Part shown: piece by piece, positions 33,818 through 45,403 of the stretch
Position numbering within the stretch: the first letter of the stretch is position 1
Layout: each line of letters opens with the position of its first letter
Assembly: GCA_020086605.1 (NCBI GenBank)
Contig: JACBWW010000049.1
Coordinates: forward strand, 2,797,456-2,861,455
Source of the DNA: Lanius collurio
Lineage: Eukaryota > Chordata > Aves > Passeriformes > Laniidae
DNA: 64,000 bases
Direction of reading: 5' to 3'
The notes under the pieces: model-generated
What the model was told of the DNA's origin: nothing
The model's input: only the letters and a program-made list of their open reading frames with translations
Databases searched by the model: none
Program-made: the position numbers and the translations under genes

Positions 33818-36800
33818 AGAAGAAACAGCTGGTCCCATCAAAGTGATCCCATTCTTGGACATTAATTTAGTGTCTGAGAGGATGGAGTGATGCTTGCCAG
33901 GGAATAAGATTCATAATCCTAAAGGGTTAGAGACTCCAATATTACAGCCCAGTTAATGTGTGGTTAAAGCAGGTGCTACTTCTTTGTTAACAGGTTGTTT
34001 GAGCCTTGGAGAAAAGTGTATTTAGGCAACCAGGAGTCTCCAAACTGACAAGTTCTTTCAATTGGAGGAGCTATGAATAGATTGGCATCAGACTCTGAAC
34101 ATTGGGGAGCCATTTTATGCAGTCTCAATAAATAACAGTAGGTCAGTGCTGGTGCAAGAATGAATTATTAATCAGTGTGTACTGTGAAAATACACTTGAA
34201 TGAGTCTGGTAGTTTTTCTTCTGGGGACAACATGCTGGAGGTATATAGAGATACTATCAGAAAAAAATTTAAAATATACATTTGTAGTGACCTCTGTTAA
34301 GATATTTAAGGCCCATTGCTGTCTGACTTATTGTGGCATTTCCTAAACACAAGATAAGCAGCTCCTGTAACATTTTGGTGCTGGCCATCTAAGTATGGCC
34401 ATAGCAGATGCTTATTTCACTGTTTTTACCCAGTCTGTAGCAATGAGAAATATCCAAATAAATCCTTTAATGAGTCCCTTTCTGTTCAGAAGCTGTAAAG
34501 AAGAAAATACAGGAGTCAGTTATGAACACCTGAACTTAATGTTGGTAATGTGAGTGTGGTTATCTCCTCTTCCTATTTACACCACTGTGGAAAACATCCC
34601 CTTTCACCTTGGAGCCAAGGCTTTTATTGCAACATTACAAAATTGCTGAGCAATTTTCTTTCTCTGCTTAGCTATTATTTCCATTGAATCATCAGTTACC
34701 ACCCATTGAATGAAACCAAACATCAAAGCAAACCCCAAAACATATTATGAATAAGTTGGCACCTTATTTTCCACATTTCCTTCTGTGAAAAAAGCAGGAA
34801 TTTATACACAACATCTGTCTGTCTTTCTTGTCGTAGGGTTTTGCTTTCACATCAGAAACAATTCTAAAGAAATGGGCATTTGGAAGGCTAACACACAAGG
34901 ATGGATTAATTTATCAAAGCATTAAATTCCATAGAGTTGTTTTGGTTTTTTTTAAGTCAGCTGCCATTGATTTCAAGACAACAGGATGTACCAAGGGGAC
35001 AGAAACACAGCTATGAAAAATGAATTCAACCACAGGCAAGGCAACAGGGAAGGACTAAGATGTGTAACTGTCATTTATTAAATCACATAAACTGCAGAAA
35101 TTTTTCTTCTTGAGAAGAAATTTTGGTAAGCAAAACTACATGCTTTAAAATCATGATCTTTTGATGGAAATTTTAGCAGGCTGTTTTTTTTCAGCTGGGG
35201 AAAAATATAAAATTGAGTGATTGTTATCCACAAAGCAATCAGAAGTCTAAAACCATATTTTCCATTTTACCAAACCATTTTTATGAGCTGGATTTGTTTG
35301 AAGGAGAGGAGAAGTCTCCTTTTTTTTCTTTCCCCAGCATCAGTGATTAACACATATAGGTCACCACCACATCAGATGTAGAAATCCTCCAACAACACAC
35401 TACTGAAATAATGCACTGGATTCAAAGACTCCACAATGTACACAAAGTACTCCATTAACAGCAGGTGCTGTACAGAAAAGCTTTCTTTAAAAGAGGTTTT
35501 AATTACAGTATATCTTTGTTTAGAAGCCACCTCCAACTACCTTTTCCTTGCGAGTTGCAGAGGAAAGCAATTAAATATATGAGAAAACCACCCTCAATTT
35601 AAAGCTGCAGGAGAAAGCAATTAGTGTGAAAGAAGGCCAGCTTGTACACAAAGAAATACGGTATGTTAAGTCAGTGCAGGCTGGGTATTACTTTGACATA
35701 ATTAATACCTGTGGTAAATCTTAGATGTGCATCTACCCCAAGCTGAAAGTCCTAGCTGGATGTATGGTCCATGGTTATTCCCAAGTGTCCCTGTAACAAT
35801 GGAGTTGACACAAAATTACATTTATCTCTCTTGGCTGTATAATTCACACCTTCTGTAAATTCCCTTTACACAGGTGAAGGGTGTCAGCAGGGCTGAGTGA
35901 GCAGGAAGACACAGGGGTTTATTCATTGAAGTGGGGCCACTTGCATAGATCTGGCTACAAAGAGAGACATTGCCAGAGGAGGAAAGGGTTCTCTTTGGTC
36001 TTGTTTGGTATTTTTAATTTTCAAGTCTTGTTTTTAATACTGGAACTAATCTCATACTAAAGCCTTTTCCCATCACAGTATAGTGCAGTCTTTTTAACCA
36101 TAGTGCAAAAAAGGGTTTGAAGGTTTGGTGCATTGTTTGGTTTGGGATGTTGGGTTTTGAGAAGTAATTGAAATTTACAAAATGGTTTCTGTGTTTTTAG
36201 GAGCTAATCTTTGATGATCAATGACATCAAAACTTGTGGAAAAAAAAAAAAAAAAGAAAAAACAGCAACAAAACAAATCAAAAAAACATCAATAACTCCA
36301 CTGAAGTTAAAGGCAAAAATGTCCCTTACTAAAACAACACCAGAAAATGCTTCATTTGATGGCATTTTGTAGAGGATACAAAGGTTAATTAGATACTTTC
36401 TATTGCATTATGTAGTAGGAAACCTCTGTTAATTACTGCTTCTCTAACATGACTGATTAGTTAAAAACTGACTATAGAACCAAAAAAAAAAAAAAAATTA
36501 TCTTTCCCATTCCAACACAAACTATTCCAGGTTCTAAGAATTGTGATCGCTGGGTGCCTGCTTTTCTGCATAATACCTAATTTACTTCTAGAGTCCGAAG
36601 CCTATGACCCTTAATCAAAATTAGAAATTAACAGAGTCATTGGATGGTTAATTTTAACATACAGCATGGCTGAAACCCTAAAATGAATTAAACTTCCACC
36701 AACTTCTAAACACCCCAGCATTTGTTCCTGTGTTTTCTCATGTCTTACATTTTAGGAGAAAAGGTTGAAAGCAATGGCTTATTTTAACACTATTTTTATT

Positions 36801-37109
36801 TCAACTTAATATCACAAGAGAGGTGTTTTTATACATTTTTGCATTTATGAGCTTTTGTTAGTTTTCTCAATGAATTAGTCAAATTTCTTCCTTGAAGGCA
36901 TCTCCTTGCTAAATCCAGCTTTTTTGGTTTTTCCTATTTAGTGCACTACTATATTCCTTTAAAGGCAAAGTTCAATTATTTCTCTTTTGAAGGTCTGAGT
37001 GCCTTGCTTAAAATGCCAAGTGCATTAAAAACAGTCCTCCCTTGACTTTTGCAGAGAGATACAGAAGGATAATAAGTTAGTTGGATTTAACGGAATTTTG
37101 AAATTGATC

Positions 37110-37131
37110 GTGTGTGTGTGTACGTGTGCAT
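37110..37131. repeat. Short GT microsatellite
   Basis: A run of alternating g/t (37110-37120) followed by an imperfect 'tacgtgtgcatg'. It may be length-polymorphic; there is no other role visible. Confidence 0.8.
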
Positions 37132-38352
37132 GACGAGACCAAAATAGGGATTAAATGCTGTCAAATCATCAAGAACACTTGGGGGTTTTTTGCCATTTTT
37201 ATATCTTAACAAGGAACAAGAAAGAAGGAATGCTTTGCAGTTGAAACAAAGGACAGGGAGCCAGGAGACATTGAACTTGGATGAAAACTTATACTAAAAC
37301 AGTTTACAAGCACAAAAACAGGGCTTTAAAGCCACACAAGAGTAAATGAGATCAAATTATAGTGGAAAAAAAGCTGCATTTTTGCTGTTATTACTTGGGA
37401 AACCTACTGTTGCCCTTCTTCTGAATTGCATTCACTGTCCTTATGTATTTTTATTTAAATTTTGAAGATGACTATCTGTGCTGTCTTTTTCCTCTATGCT
37501 GATACTGAATCCACAGGGGATGGCAAAAGTTTTTGCAGACAACCCAAATCTGCTACGAGATCTTGGTGAACTTTGCAAATAGATGGTCCTTGGCCATGAC
37601 AATTTATTTCTCATTTCTGGAATGGCAGGAGATTGCTGCCAACAGCGGAAATGGCTTCAGGTCGTTCCCTGTTAAAAGGGTCTGGAGGCTTTAAAAGAGA
37701 AGAAAAACAACTTTAAATGACTGTGGTACCAGTTTATCGTGGCTGGATGTTCATGAGCAGGAGCCTTACAGGGCTGTAGGGAAGACCTTACACCTTGACC
37801 CCGGTTGTGCAACTCCTGGTCATAGGAGTCACCTTATTGGATCTACTTTGATGAGGAAAGGCTGCAGAAGGGATGTTTCTGCAGGTTTTTAAAAATCTGT
37901 TTAGAAGCCAATTCTCTATGGTAGGCATGTTCAGTGTGCATCTCTTCCAGTACAAACTTAGAGTAAAAACTGAGAGTAATTCAATTAAGTTTAAACAGTT
38001 CAGCTTTTTTATTTTATGGTTACACACATAAGTAGAGCAATAACTGAATACAAATGTTGCATATTTACTGTGGCATGATCCAAATAATTACTACTAAAGT
38101 ATTAAGGAAAAGCATCATTTCATTCTTTTAATTTTATTTTATAATTTGGCAGGAATCATATTTTGGTGAAAACGTTTATATTTAGATGTTATATATTATG
38201 CTTATCATTGTTTTGAGAGGACAATTTTAGCCCTGTTGCTACAAGTCTGTTAGCAACAATTAAAATAGCTGTGAAAAAAATGGCATTTATAGCTTTTGTA
38301 CTTGTTTTTCTTGTTAGTTTTCATCAAATATTTTACACTCATGTGATGTATG

Positions 38353-38382
38353 CAGTCTGCTAATAGTCATTAGCACAGACTG
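38353..38382. other. Imperfect palindrome with TAAT/ATTA core
   Basis: cagtctgctaat (38353-38364) and attagcacagactg (38369-38382) are inverted copies around a 4-nt centre, with a 2-nt bulge in the right arm. The core gctaat…attagc is a divergent pair of homeodomain half sites. It sits about 430 bp upstream of the promoter candidate, so a regulatory element is plausible but untested. Confidence 0.45.
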
Positions 38383-38779
38383 TCAAAAATTGTTTCAAAC
38401 ATCTGGTTAAAATCAGCTTTTTATGTACTGGGATTATTAGTTCGTCCTTTTCACACAAGCATTGTGCCGGTTGCTCATTATGCCTCTGACTTCTGTTACT
38501 TTCTGTTCTCAAAAATGATTTGAAAAAGTTTAGAAGGAAAACTTGAAAGCAGAGCAAAAACAATACTGGCAACTTTTTTGAGTGCCGGAGTTTCATCTGC
38601 TTTCTGTTGAAATATTTTCCTGACTTTCTATTCAAATAAGAATTTTTGTGCAAGGTGCTGCGGGGAGGGTCGACTGCAACCCTGCAAAGTGCAACACAGT
38701 AAATGTCTGTGTATATTCTCTGTATACCACACTGTTAAAATCAATCTCTTCAGGTTAGTTTCCATTCTGAGGAGAGCTG

Positions 38780-39249
38780 AGAAACACAAACACCAGCTTC
38801 TGTCACGTGCCGTGTCGCATCAATTAAAAATAAATTAAATTTCATGCAAAGAACCGAACTTAAAAATCTCAGCAAACAACAACAGAACCTTTTCACTAAT
38901 GATTTTCAGTCATCAGAAGTGGAGAGAGACTCAGACAGCAGACAGCATGGTCCCAGCATGCTTTTTGCCTTTTTTTTTGTTTGCACAGTAGCTGTCAGTT
39001 GCAGCCCTGCAGGTAGTAGAACCCAGTGGGAAGAGGGGCGGGACAGAGCGATGCTGACTGAACTGACAGCAAATTTAAATTACTGAGCTTTCTTTTGCTT
39101 TTTTTCTTTCTTTGAGTGCCCTTTCTTTTTTTTTTCTCTCTGTTTTTTTGGTATTTTTCTACTCTGCGACAAACTGAAAAGATTCGAGCACACACTAATT
39201 TAACAACCCTGCTTCGTCGTCTTCTTTTTTTTTTCCCTTCTGCTTCCAG
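38780..39249 (+). promoter_or_regulatory. Candidate promoter / CpG-enriched island
   Basis: In AT-rich surroundings this segment holds a cluster of CpGs (38801-38820, 39035-39050, 39175-39190, 39210-39220), an E-box CACGTG (38804-38809), a FOX-like tgtttgcac word (38979-38987) and a GC box ggggcggg (39035-39042). Long pyrimidine tracts follow (39087-39150 and 39220-39247). The CpG retention suggests unmethylated regulatory DNA. No TATA box is convincing. Orientation is taken from the exon candidate next to it. It could also be an enhancer; the gene is not identifiable. Confidence 0.45.
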
Positions 39250-39314
39250 GATAATTAAAAGAGAAACCTGTAAAGGCAACGTTCCTTCAAGCAAGTTGGT
39301 GCTGTAACGTGCTG
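39250..39314 (+). other. Candidate non-coding exon (5'-UTR or lncRNA)
   Basis: A strong splice acceptor (T/C tract from about 39220 ending in cttccag at 39249) precedes 65 bases. These are followed by a near-consensus donor ctg|gtaaga at 39315-39320. All three forward frames contain stops within the 65 bases and there is no ATG, so if spliced it is a non-coding exon, most likely 5'-UTR. Alternatively, transcription starts within 38900-39250 and this is the 3' end of a first exon using the same donor. I do not recognise the gene. Confidence 0.4.
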
Positions 39315-39320
39315 GTAAGA

Positions 39321-42300
39321 TGAATTTAATTTATTTCTCTTCCTTTCCTCATCTTTTCTTTTCCTTTTTTGGAGCTGAAAGCTTTTGTATATCTAACGCA
39401 GTCATAAGTGTGGTTCTCCTGCTGTGGAGGGTTAGGATGTAATGAAAAGGTGTAACGGCTTGATATGTGACCTTCTCCTATTACTTAAAATGGGTAATAA
39501 CAGCTTTCATGCCTGTCCTCATGATGCTTTTCTCTCTATGATTTGAGTATTTGCTCAACAGAAGAGATGCTGTGATTGTCGCACTATGACAATGAGGACT
39601 TGATTGTTTTTGGTTACTGTTCCATGCTCCTATCAGAACAGATACTTGAGTTGGGGGGTTTGTGTTTGTGATTTTTTTTTTTCCTTCTGAACGTTGCCTG
39701 AAGCACTGATACGACAGGGGGGTGGAGATGGGGGTGGAGGAGATGGTCTTGGGTATCATCCTGCCTGTTCAGCTGTTTACTAGGTAGGGAAGTGCAACAC
39801 TGAAACTTTTTTAAAAAATAAATAAATATTTTTCCGCTTGCATCAAGTGGGGGCAGTGAATCCAGGATTTATTGTTGTCCAGTGCTGGATAAAGTTCTTA
39901 CTGTCCCTTGCCTTTTCCTCCAGAGAAGGGGGGAAGGGATGTTCCACTCCATACCTTATCACACCCTTGTAGCAGCTAATTGCAAGAAGCTGACAAACTT
40001 TGAGATGAAATACCAGGCGTTGCTTTTGTAAAGCATGAGTTTGATGCTGTGGATCACCTCCCATGAATACCAGCCTGCCAGATACAATCAGATCTGTATT
40101 ATACGGGTTGTGTTCCTGACTTACAGGTCCCCTGATTTCCAAGGTCTCCTTTCTAGTCTTTTTCTGATACAAGCACATTATCATTGTGGGTTTTTTAGCA
40201 AATGAGATGTGTTTTGGTTTTGCTTTGCATTTAAGCTTACAAAACTTAAAAGGTGGTGTGTTTTTCTCAGGCTTTCTGAACGTAGTTCTGCCAAGTATTA
40301 AATGCTATAACACCAAGTATTAAACATAATCAACAGGAAGGTTGAGCTTGTCCTGTATTTAAGAGGAAATTGCTGAGTACTGGCAGGACTGGATCTTATT
40401 ATTGCTAAAGTATCTCTCCTTTCCCAACTGCAATTAATTCTTGTTGCACTTTAGGCTGGGTCCTGTAGCTTTTACTGTAGTATTCAGAATAAACACTATT
40501 ATTATGCTTACCTGCTGGTTTGTGGTCATGTTGATGAAAACTTTTTCAACATAGGATGGGGTTTTTAGGAGAAATTGGATAGAGTTAGAAAACTCTATGT
40601 ATGATTTAGTCGTTTGACTCATTGAAAGCTCTTTTCCCTAATTTTCTTTTAAAGAGGTGCCCTGGAACGAATAATTTGCATGTTGATACATTAGACTTTC
40701 CAGACTCAAAAGTCTGTTTTGCTACGTGAATAATGTGATAAGAGAAGTTGTGCAAGGAGAATGGAGATGAGGAGCAGTGGGATTGAACACAGAGTCCTTT
40801 CTGTGCCCCTGGAGAGGAGGAGAGGACGTGCCAGTGCCATATGGAAAATCACATCCTTTCATAGCAACTTTGTTAGGGCAGGGGGTAAAGGGTGCTGCAC
40901 TTGCAGAAGTTCATCACTCCCTATTTCAGTCTCAGTTTCAAGCACTGCAATACTTTCCTGGAGGTTTACTTGTGCAGAAAATGCTGCTGTCTTGTGAAAT
41001 GAGGTTGTTGGAGCTCTCACATCTTGCTTTTGCCCTGAAAACTTGCCTTCCCCCACACCAACACCAAGGTCTGCGAGGCCCAGAAAATTAGGCTTTGTCC
41101 CTTGTAATCCTAAACTCCCATCCATTTATAACCAGAGAAGAAAAGGGTTGAACTCAGTGTTCTTGTTATGGAAATAAGTTTTTATTCACTCAGTATCAAC
41201 TGACAGTTAGAAGCGTATCTGATGTAATACGAATAAACTATAGGCTGTTGTCAGTAAATTATGCATTTATAGTCTCACATTCTTCTAGAAACACTGCTTT
41301 TACAATGCTCAAGTGGCCTAATGGGATGAAACTACCAATTCCCTTGTCCAAGCTTCCTAATCACCAGAGTCATGAGAAGTCCATGGTGGTTGGTTCCCAG
41401 TGCCCATGGTGGGCATCCCAGCCACAGGTGAGGCTGCGTGGCTGCCTGAGGGCTCTGGTCACAGAGGTGATGTCAAAATTACTGCTATGAGGCAATATGA
41501 AAACATAACACAGCTGAGTTTTGTGGCAAGAATTGATTCCTAAATTCTTAAATTACAAAAAAGCTGATATCTGTGCATTTAACTAAAAAACCAACCACCC
41601 TAACCCAATCTACCAGTCTATATCCTCTTTGAATTTCATCTTTAAATATATTTATTTTTAATTAATCTGTGCACTTTAAATTGCTGTTGGCTTCTAGCAA
41701 TACTGTCTTCTATTCAGTGCTTGGAAATTTCTAGTTGAATGCAACTGCTTTCATTGTAACAAAAAAATGAAAAACAAGCCAGAAAACTTGCTGTAATTTC
41801 CTGCCAGTAACAGAGAAATAAGAAAACACTAGGCTAATAAAAATGATAATCTGAGTTTACAACTGTTAACAAGATTCCTGAATAGAAATGGTGCTATTAT
41901 GCACAAAGAATTTCTATCATCACTGGAGGAATGTAGTATAAAATTATGAGGTTTATTATTAGGGTTCTGTCAACCAATCAGAAATCAACCCATAATCTTG
42001 CTTGTGAAATGTCATAAGTTTTGGCATCTTCCCTCCCCTCTTACTAATAAAATATTAAAGAAATTTTATAATTAGAAACTTCTATAACATTACTATGAAT
42101 TTCCTTTAGAACAAAAAGCTGGCATAATTCTGCATTTCTTCCATATCTCTAATACTCCATATAAAGTCACTGCAAGTCTGAGTTGCACGCAGCAGGTAAA
42201 ATTAAGGTAAATCACAGACTTGCCATGGGCAATAATGATGGGATTTCATCAGTTGCTTTCTCCTGAAAGAAGCCCGATTCCCAGATATTTCTCAGGACTA

Positions 42301-44684
42301 TGAAGAATTATTAAAGAATATGTCAGAGCACCTCCTTCTCTGAACAGGATTCTTTATTAATATTACATTTCTGGTCCACTCAATTCAAGTATGATAGAAT
42401 CTCAGCAAAATTCTTAGATTTTAGCCACTGCAGATCATTTCAATTCATTTCATTGTAGCAGTAAAAGACTCTTACATTTCTCTTCTAACTGCAAATGATT
42501 TATGTCATTGTAAGGGGCTTGCTGTGTTTCCATTTGATTTAACATGTAAGCCATGGTCTTCTTTCAGCAAGAATGACTCTTGCAAGAACACTGTACATGG
42601 GCTCAGAGAGACCCCAAGTCTCTGACCCTCCCCCACTACCTGATTGATGACATATTGGGCTAACACTTGCCAAAACACACTTCTCCCACTAGTCTGGCAG
42701 CCATTCACACATCCTTCATCTCCTTATGATGAGCACGTGGATCACTGCTGTTTAGGATCCTAACCTTGTTTAGGCTACAGAGAACCCTAAAATAATCCAA
42801 AGCCTCTTAATGACTCTCATCACCCCAAAGGTAGGAGAGGTCACAATATTTATCAGATCACCAGATATGAATTAGGAGTATAAATAAATGTTTTATCTAT
42901 TAAGAGAAACAAGAAAATATTGTCAAGAAGAAAGCAAAGTGAAAAGAGAACTACATGCCCAGAGAGCTCATTTCTAGACTATAATTATCATCACCCAGAG
43001 TCTTCCTTTGATTGTTTTGCATGTCCCATGACCTGTGGATACTGATAACTCAGTTGGTGTCCTGATGTGCTCTGAGAGCTCTTGAAGCCACATCTTTCCT
43101 ACTCACATTGTTAAAGACAAGAATTGTCAATTTCCTTGGGGATGGTAACAAAGTGGGAGCAACCCAAAACTTTGGCATATATATATATATATATTATTTT
43201 TTTTTTTTATAACTTGCCCTCTTAGTCTGGAATCTCCTCTGTGTTACCTGTAGAGGTGATGGTTCTCTGTCCATGGCATTTGGGTACCAGAGGTGGGATT
43301 CATCTCATCCAGATAGTGTAGACACTTATATGTGAGTGAGCCACCTTTGGCCCTCCTTACAGTCAGAGAAAACAACCAGGTGCTTTTTAAACATCTGATT
43401 TCTTACAATCCCAAGGAAGAACATCATATTCAAAACTCAGACCATTTAGCCTCCTCTCCTCCTCAAATTTTCTCAACTGTTGCCTGGCTTGATTTAGACA
43501 TCTCTTATAACTACTTCATGAAGACAGAGGACTTAAAACTCTGTAAATTACATACCTTGAAAAAAATATTGACTTACCAAGCCTCATATACCTGGCAATT
43601 GGTTAAAAACAAGGCTAATCCTTGTGAGGTTAGCACTGGATTGCACAGGCACACCCATATATCACTGCCATAATGTCACTCATATATATCATTAGTCCTC
43701 CAGGGCTGCTGGAGGGCAGCTGTCACAAGTACATTCCAGGCAATGTGTTTAACGTCCAATTAATCTTGTTCCTCATGGTTAATTTTATTAGGCTGAACTG
43801 ATCTAGTGAAAGGAGGTGCTGTGATTGGTTTATTTATTCTTCTTAGTAGATCAGTGGCATTTAAAAGTCATGCTGCAATGCTGTAAAAAATCCCAAACTC
43901 AGGAAACTCCATGAGTGCAAAATCTACTTAATTTAGGCACCAGTATTATAATGAGTTGATGCTCCTGCTGTAAATTCCCTTATCCAGGGGAAGCATCATG
44001 CATTTGAAAGCTTTCGTACTGATAATTTGGCTTCCTAAATTTTTACAGCTAAAGACTCATTAAGAGTGCAAAAATGTATTCTGCAGAGCAATCCCATCTC
44101 TCAAAGGTCCCTCACTCCTGCATCTCATCCTGTGGAGGGGGTTTTTGTGACCTCTTGGGGCTCTGTTTGGCCCCAGGCAATTATTTTCAGGCCCAAGTCC
44201 ATGGTATGTGGCATGAAGGGCTGTGGGCCATGGTGATGGGTCACAGCCCACCTGAACAGAGGATGGAAGAGTTCTGAGGGAGGCAGCATCAGAGCAGCCT
44301 TGCTCGTTAGGTCTAGAGGAAGTGATACCTAAGGATGACCATGGCCAGCATCACAGTCAGGTTTATATTCAAGGGAAATCTGGTTAATATAAAAGACAAA
44401 TGTGCCAGCACATATATATATATTAACATTTATATAAACACACTCTAATGGCTGTGGGACACATAACACCCCACTAGACAGGTGAGACATTCAGCAATAG
44501 GGACACATTCTGCCATCAGACAAGCATGGTCCCTTAGGATTCATTCCTCTCTTCACTTAGGTAACCTTCAGCATCTAAAGGATTAAGTGTAGGTTTGGTT
44601 TAAGTCGGAGAAACTGGATTTTATTATTCATTACCATTCACTCAGTTGTTGGCCCACTTCTCACTAAGGTGGTATTCAGTCAAG
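39321..44684. other. Repeat-poor non-coding stretch downstream of exon candidate
   Basis: Over 5 kb with no recognised transposon. It holds an (AT)9 microsatellite at 43177-43194 followed by a T run, and an AT-rich patch at 44411-44424. If the 39250-39314 exon is real, this is the start of a large first intron. Open frames up to 113 codons (39843-40184 minus; 43332-43673 plus) have no recognisable domain. Confidence 0.5.
43177..43208. repeat. (AT)9 microsatellite and poly-T
   Basis: Nine AT dinucleotides (43177-43194) run into a 12-T tract (43197-43208). It is probably length-variable and has no coding role. Confidence 0.95.
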
Positions 44685-44738
44685 GCAGGTAGAACTTGGT
44701 GGTCATGGAGGTCTTTTCCAACCTTAATGATCCTACAG
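44685..44738 (+). mobile_element. Very short CR1 3' end, sense
   Basis: About 54 bp: 'cttggtggtcatggaggtc', then 'ttttccaaccttaatgatcc', ending before the octamer tail. It matches the CR1 3'-UTR terminus in sense orientation. It may extend somewhat 5' to about 44665 in decayed form. It is the shortest CR1 copy called on the plus strand. Confidence 0.75.
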
Positions 44739-45289
44739 TCATCACACTGGTTGACGTAGCACTATTCTGATCCTGAGCTCTGAAATGTTTTGCAGAAACA
44801 GTCTTTATACAGACAAAGGGAGTGGCCAGATTTTGAAGCCAGCAGAAAATGTGTTACCATGCACTCAAACTGCTCATGAAATAACAGAGCCCTGAACACA
44901 GGATTGGATCTCTTACACATTTGCTGTTTCCAGTGATTATTGTATAAACTCTGTACCGGCCACTAACACAGTGAGCAATCCAGAAGGCCCGTGGACTGCA
45001 TTTTGGATAACAAGGGACAGAAGTAGAGATTAATAGTGGCTCTTAATCAATCTGATGCAGTTAAAGTTTTCCACAGGCATTCCATTGACAAGCAGCTCGC
45101 AGCTCTACCAACACCTTTCTTTTTCTGCACCCTAAGTCCCTGAATGAGGAAGGACATGTGTATACTAAGTGAAGCTTTTGCACTCAAGTGAAGAGCAAAG
45201 GCTGCCTATCCAGTGTCACAAAGGAAGAGAGACCACATTCACAGGACATTAAATGCTGGGTACTCTTTCTGAACAGGTTTACACATTTA
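44739..45289. other. Non-coding single-copy spacer
   Basis: Between a CR1 end and an ancient repeat pair. Nothing further is recognised. Confidence 0.5.
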
Positions 45290-45403
45290 AGCCTTGATCC
45301 TTCAAGGACTTACACACATGCTTAACCTTACACACTGCAAATGAAATCCTGGGCCTCTCAAAATCAATGACAAAAGTCCACTGACTTCAAAGGGCCACTC
45401 TGT
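45290..45403. repeat. Two adjoining ancient amniote repeats
   Basis: 45290-45340 reads 'gccttgatccttcaaggac' then 'ttacacacatgcttaacctt', a decayed form of the amniote repeat '…cctgatcctgcaaagcacttaagcacatgcttaac…'. 45341-45403 reads 'tgaaatcctgggcctctc', 'aaaatcaatgacaaaagtcc', 'actgacttcaaagggcc', a decayed form of the palindromic 'atttca…cctggcccattgaagtcaatggcaaaactcccattgacttcaatggggcc' type. Both assignments are from memory of sauropsid genomes. Confidence 0.55.

Larger units (their letters stand above)
32971..38779. other. Repeat-poor non-coding stretch upstream of promoter candidate
   Basis: About 5.8 kb with no recognisable transposon, which is striking next to the repeat-rich 14-33 kb part. 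It contains two 16-A runs (36240-36255, 36482-36497), a GT-rich microsatellite near 37110, and hairpins at 33787-33817 and 38353-38382 (listed). Low transposon density beside a promoter-like island can reflect regulatory constraint. There is no coding exon. Confidence 0.5.
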
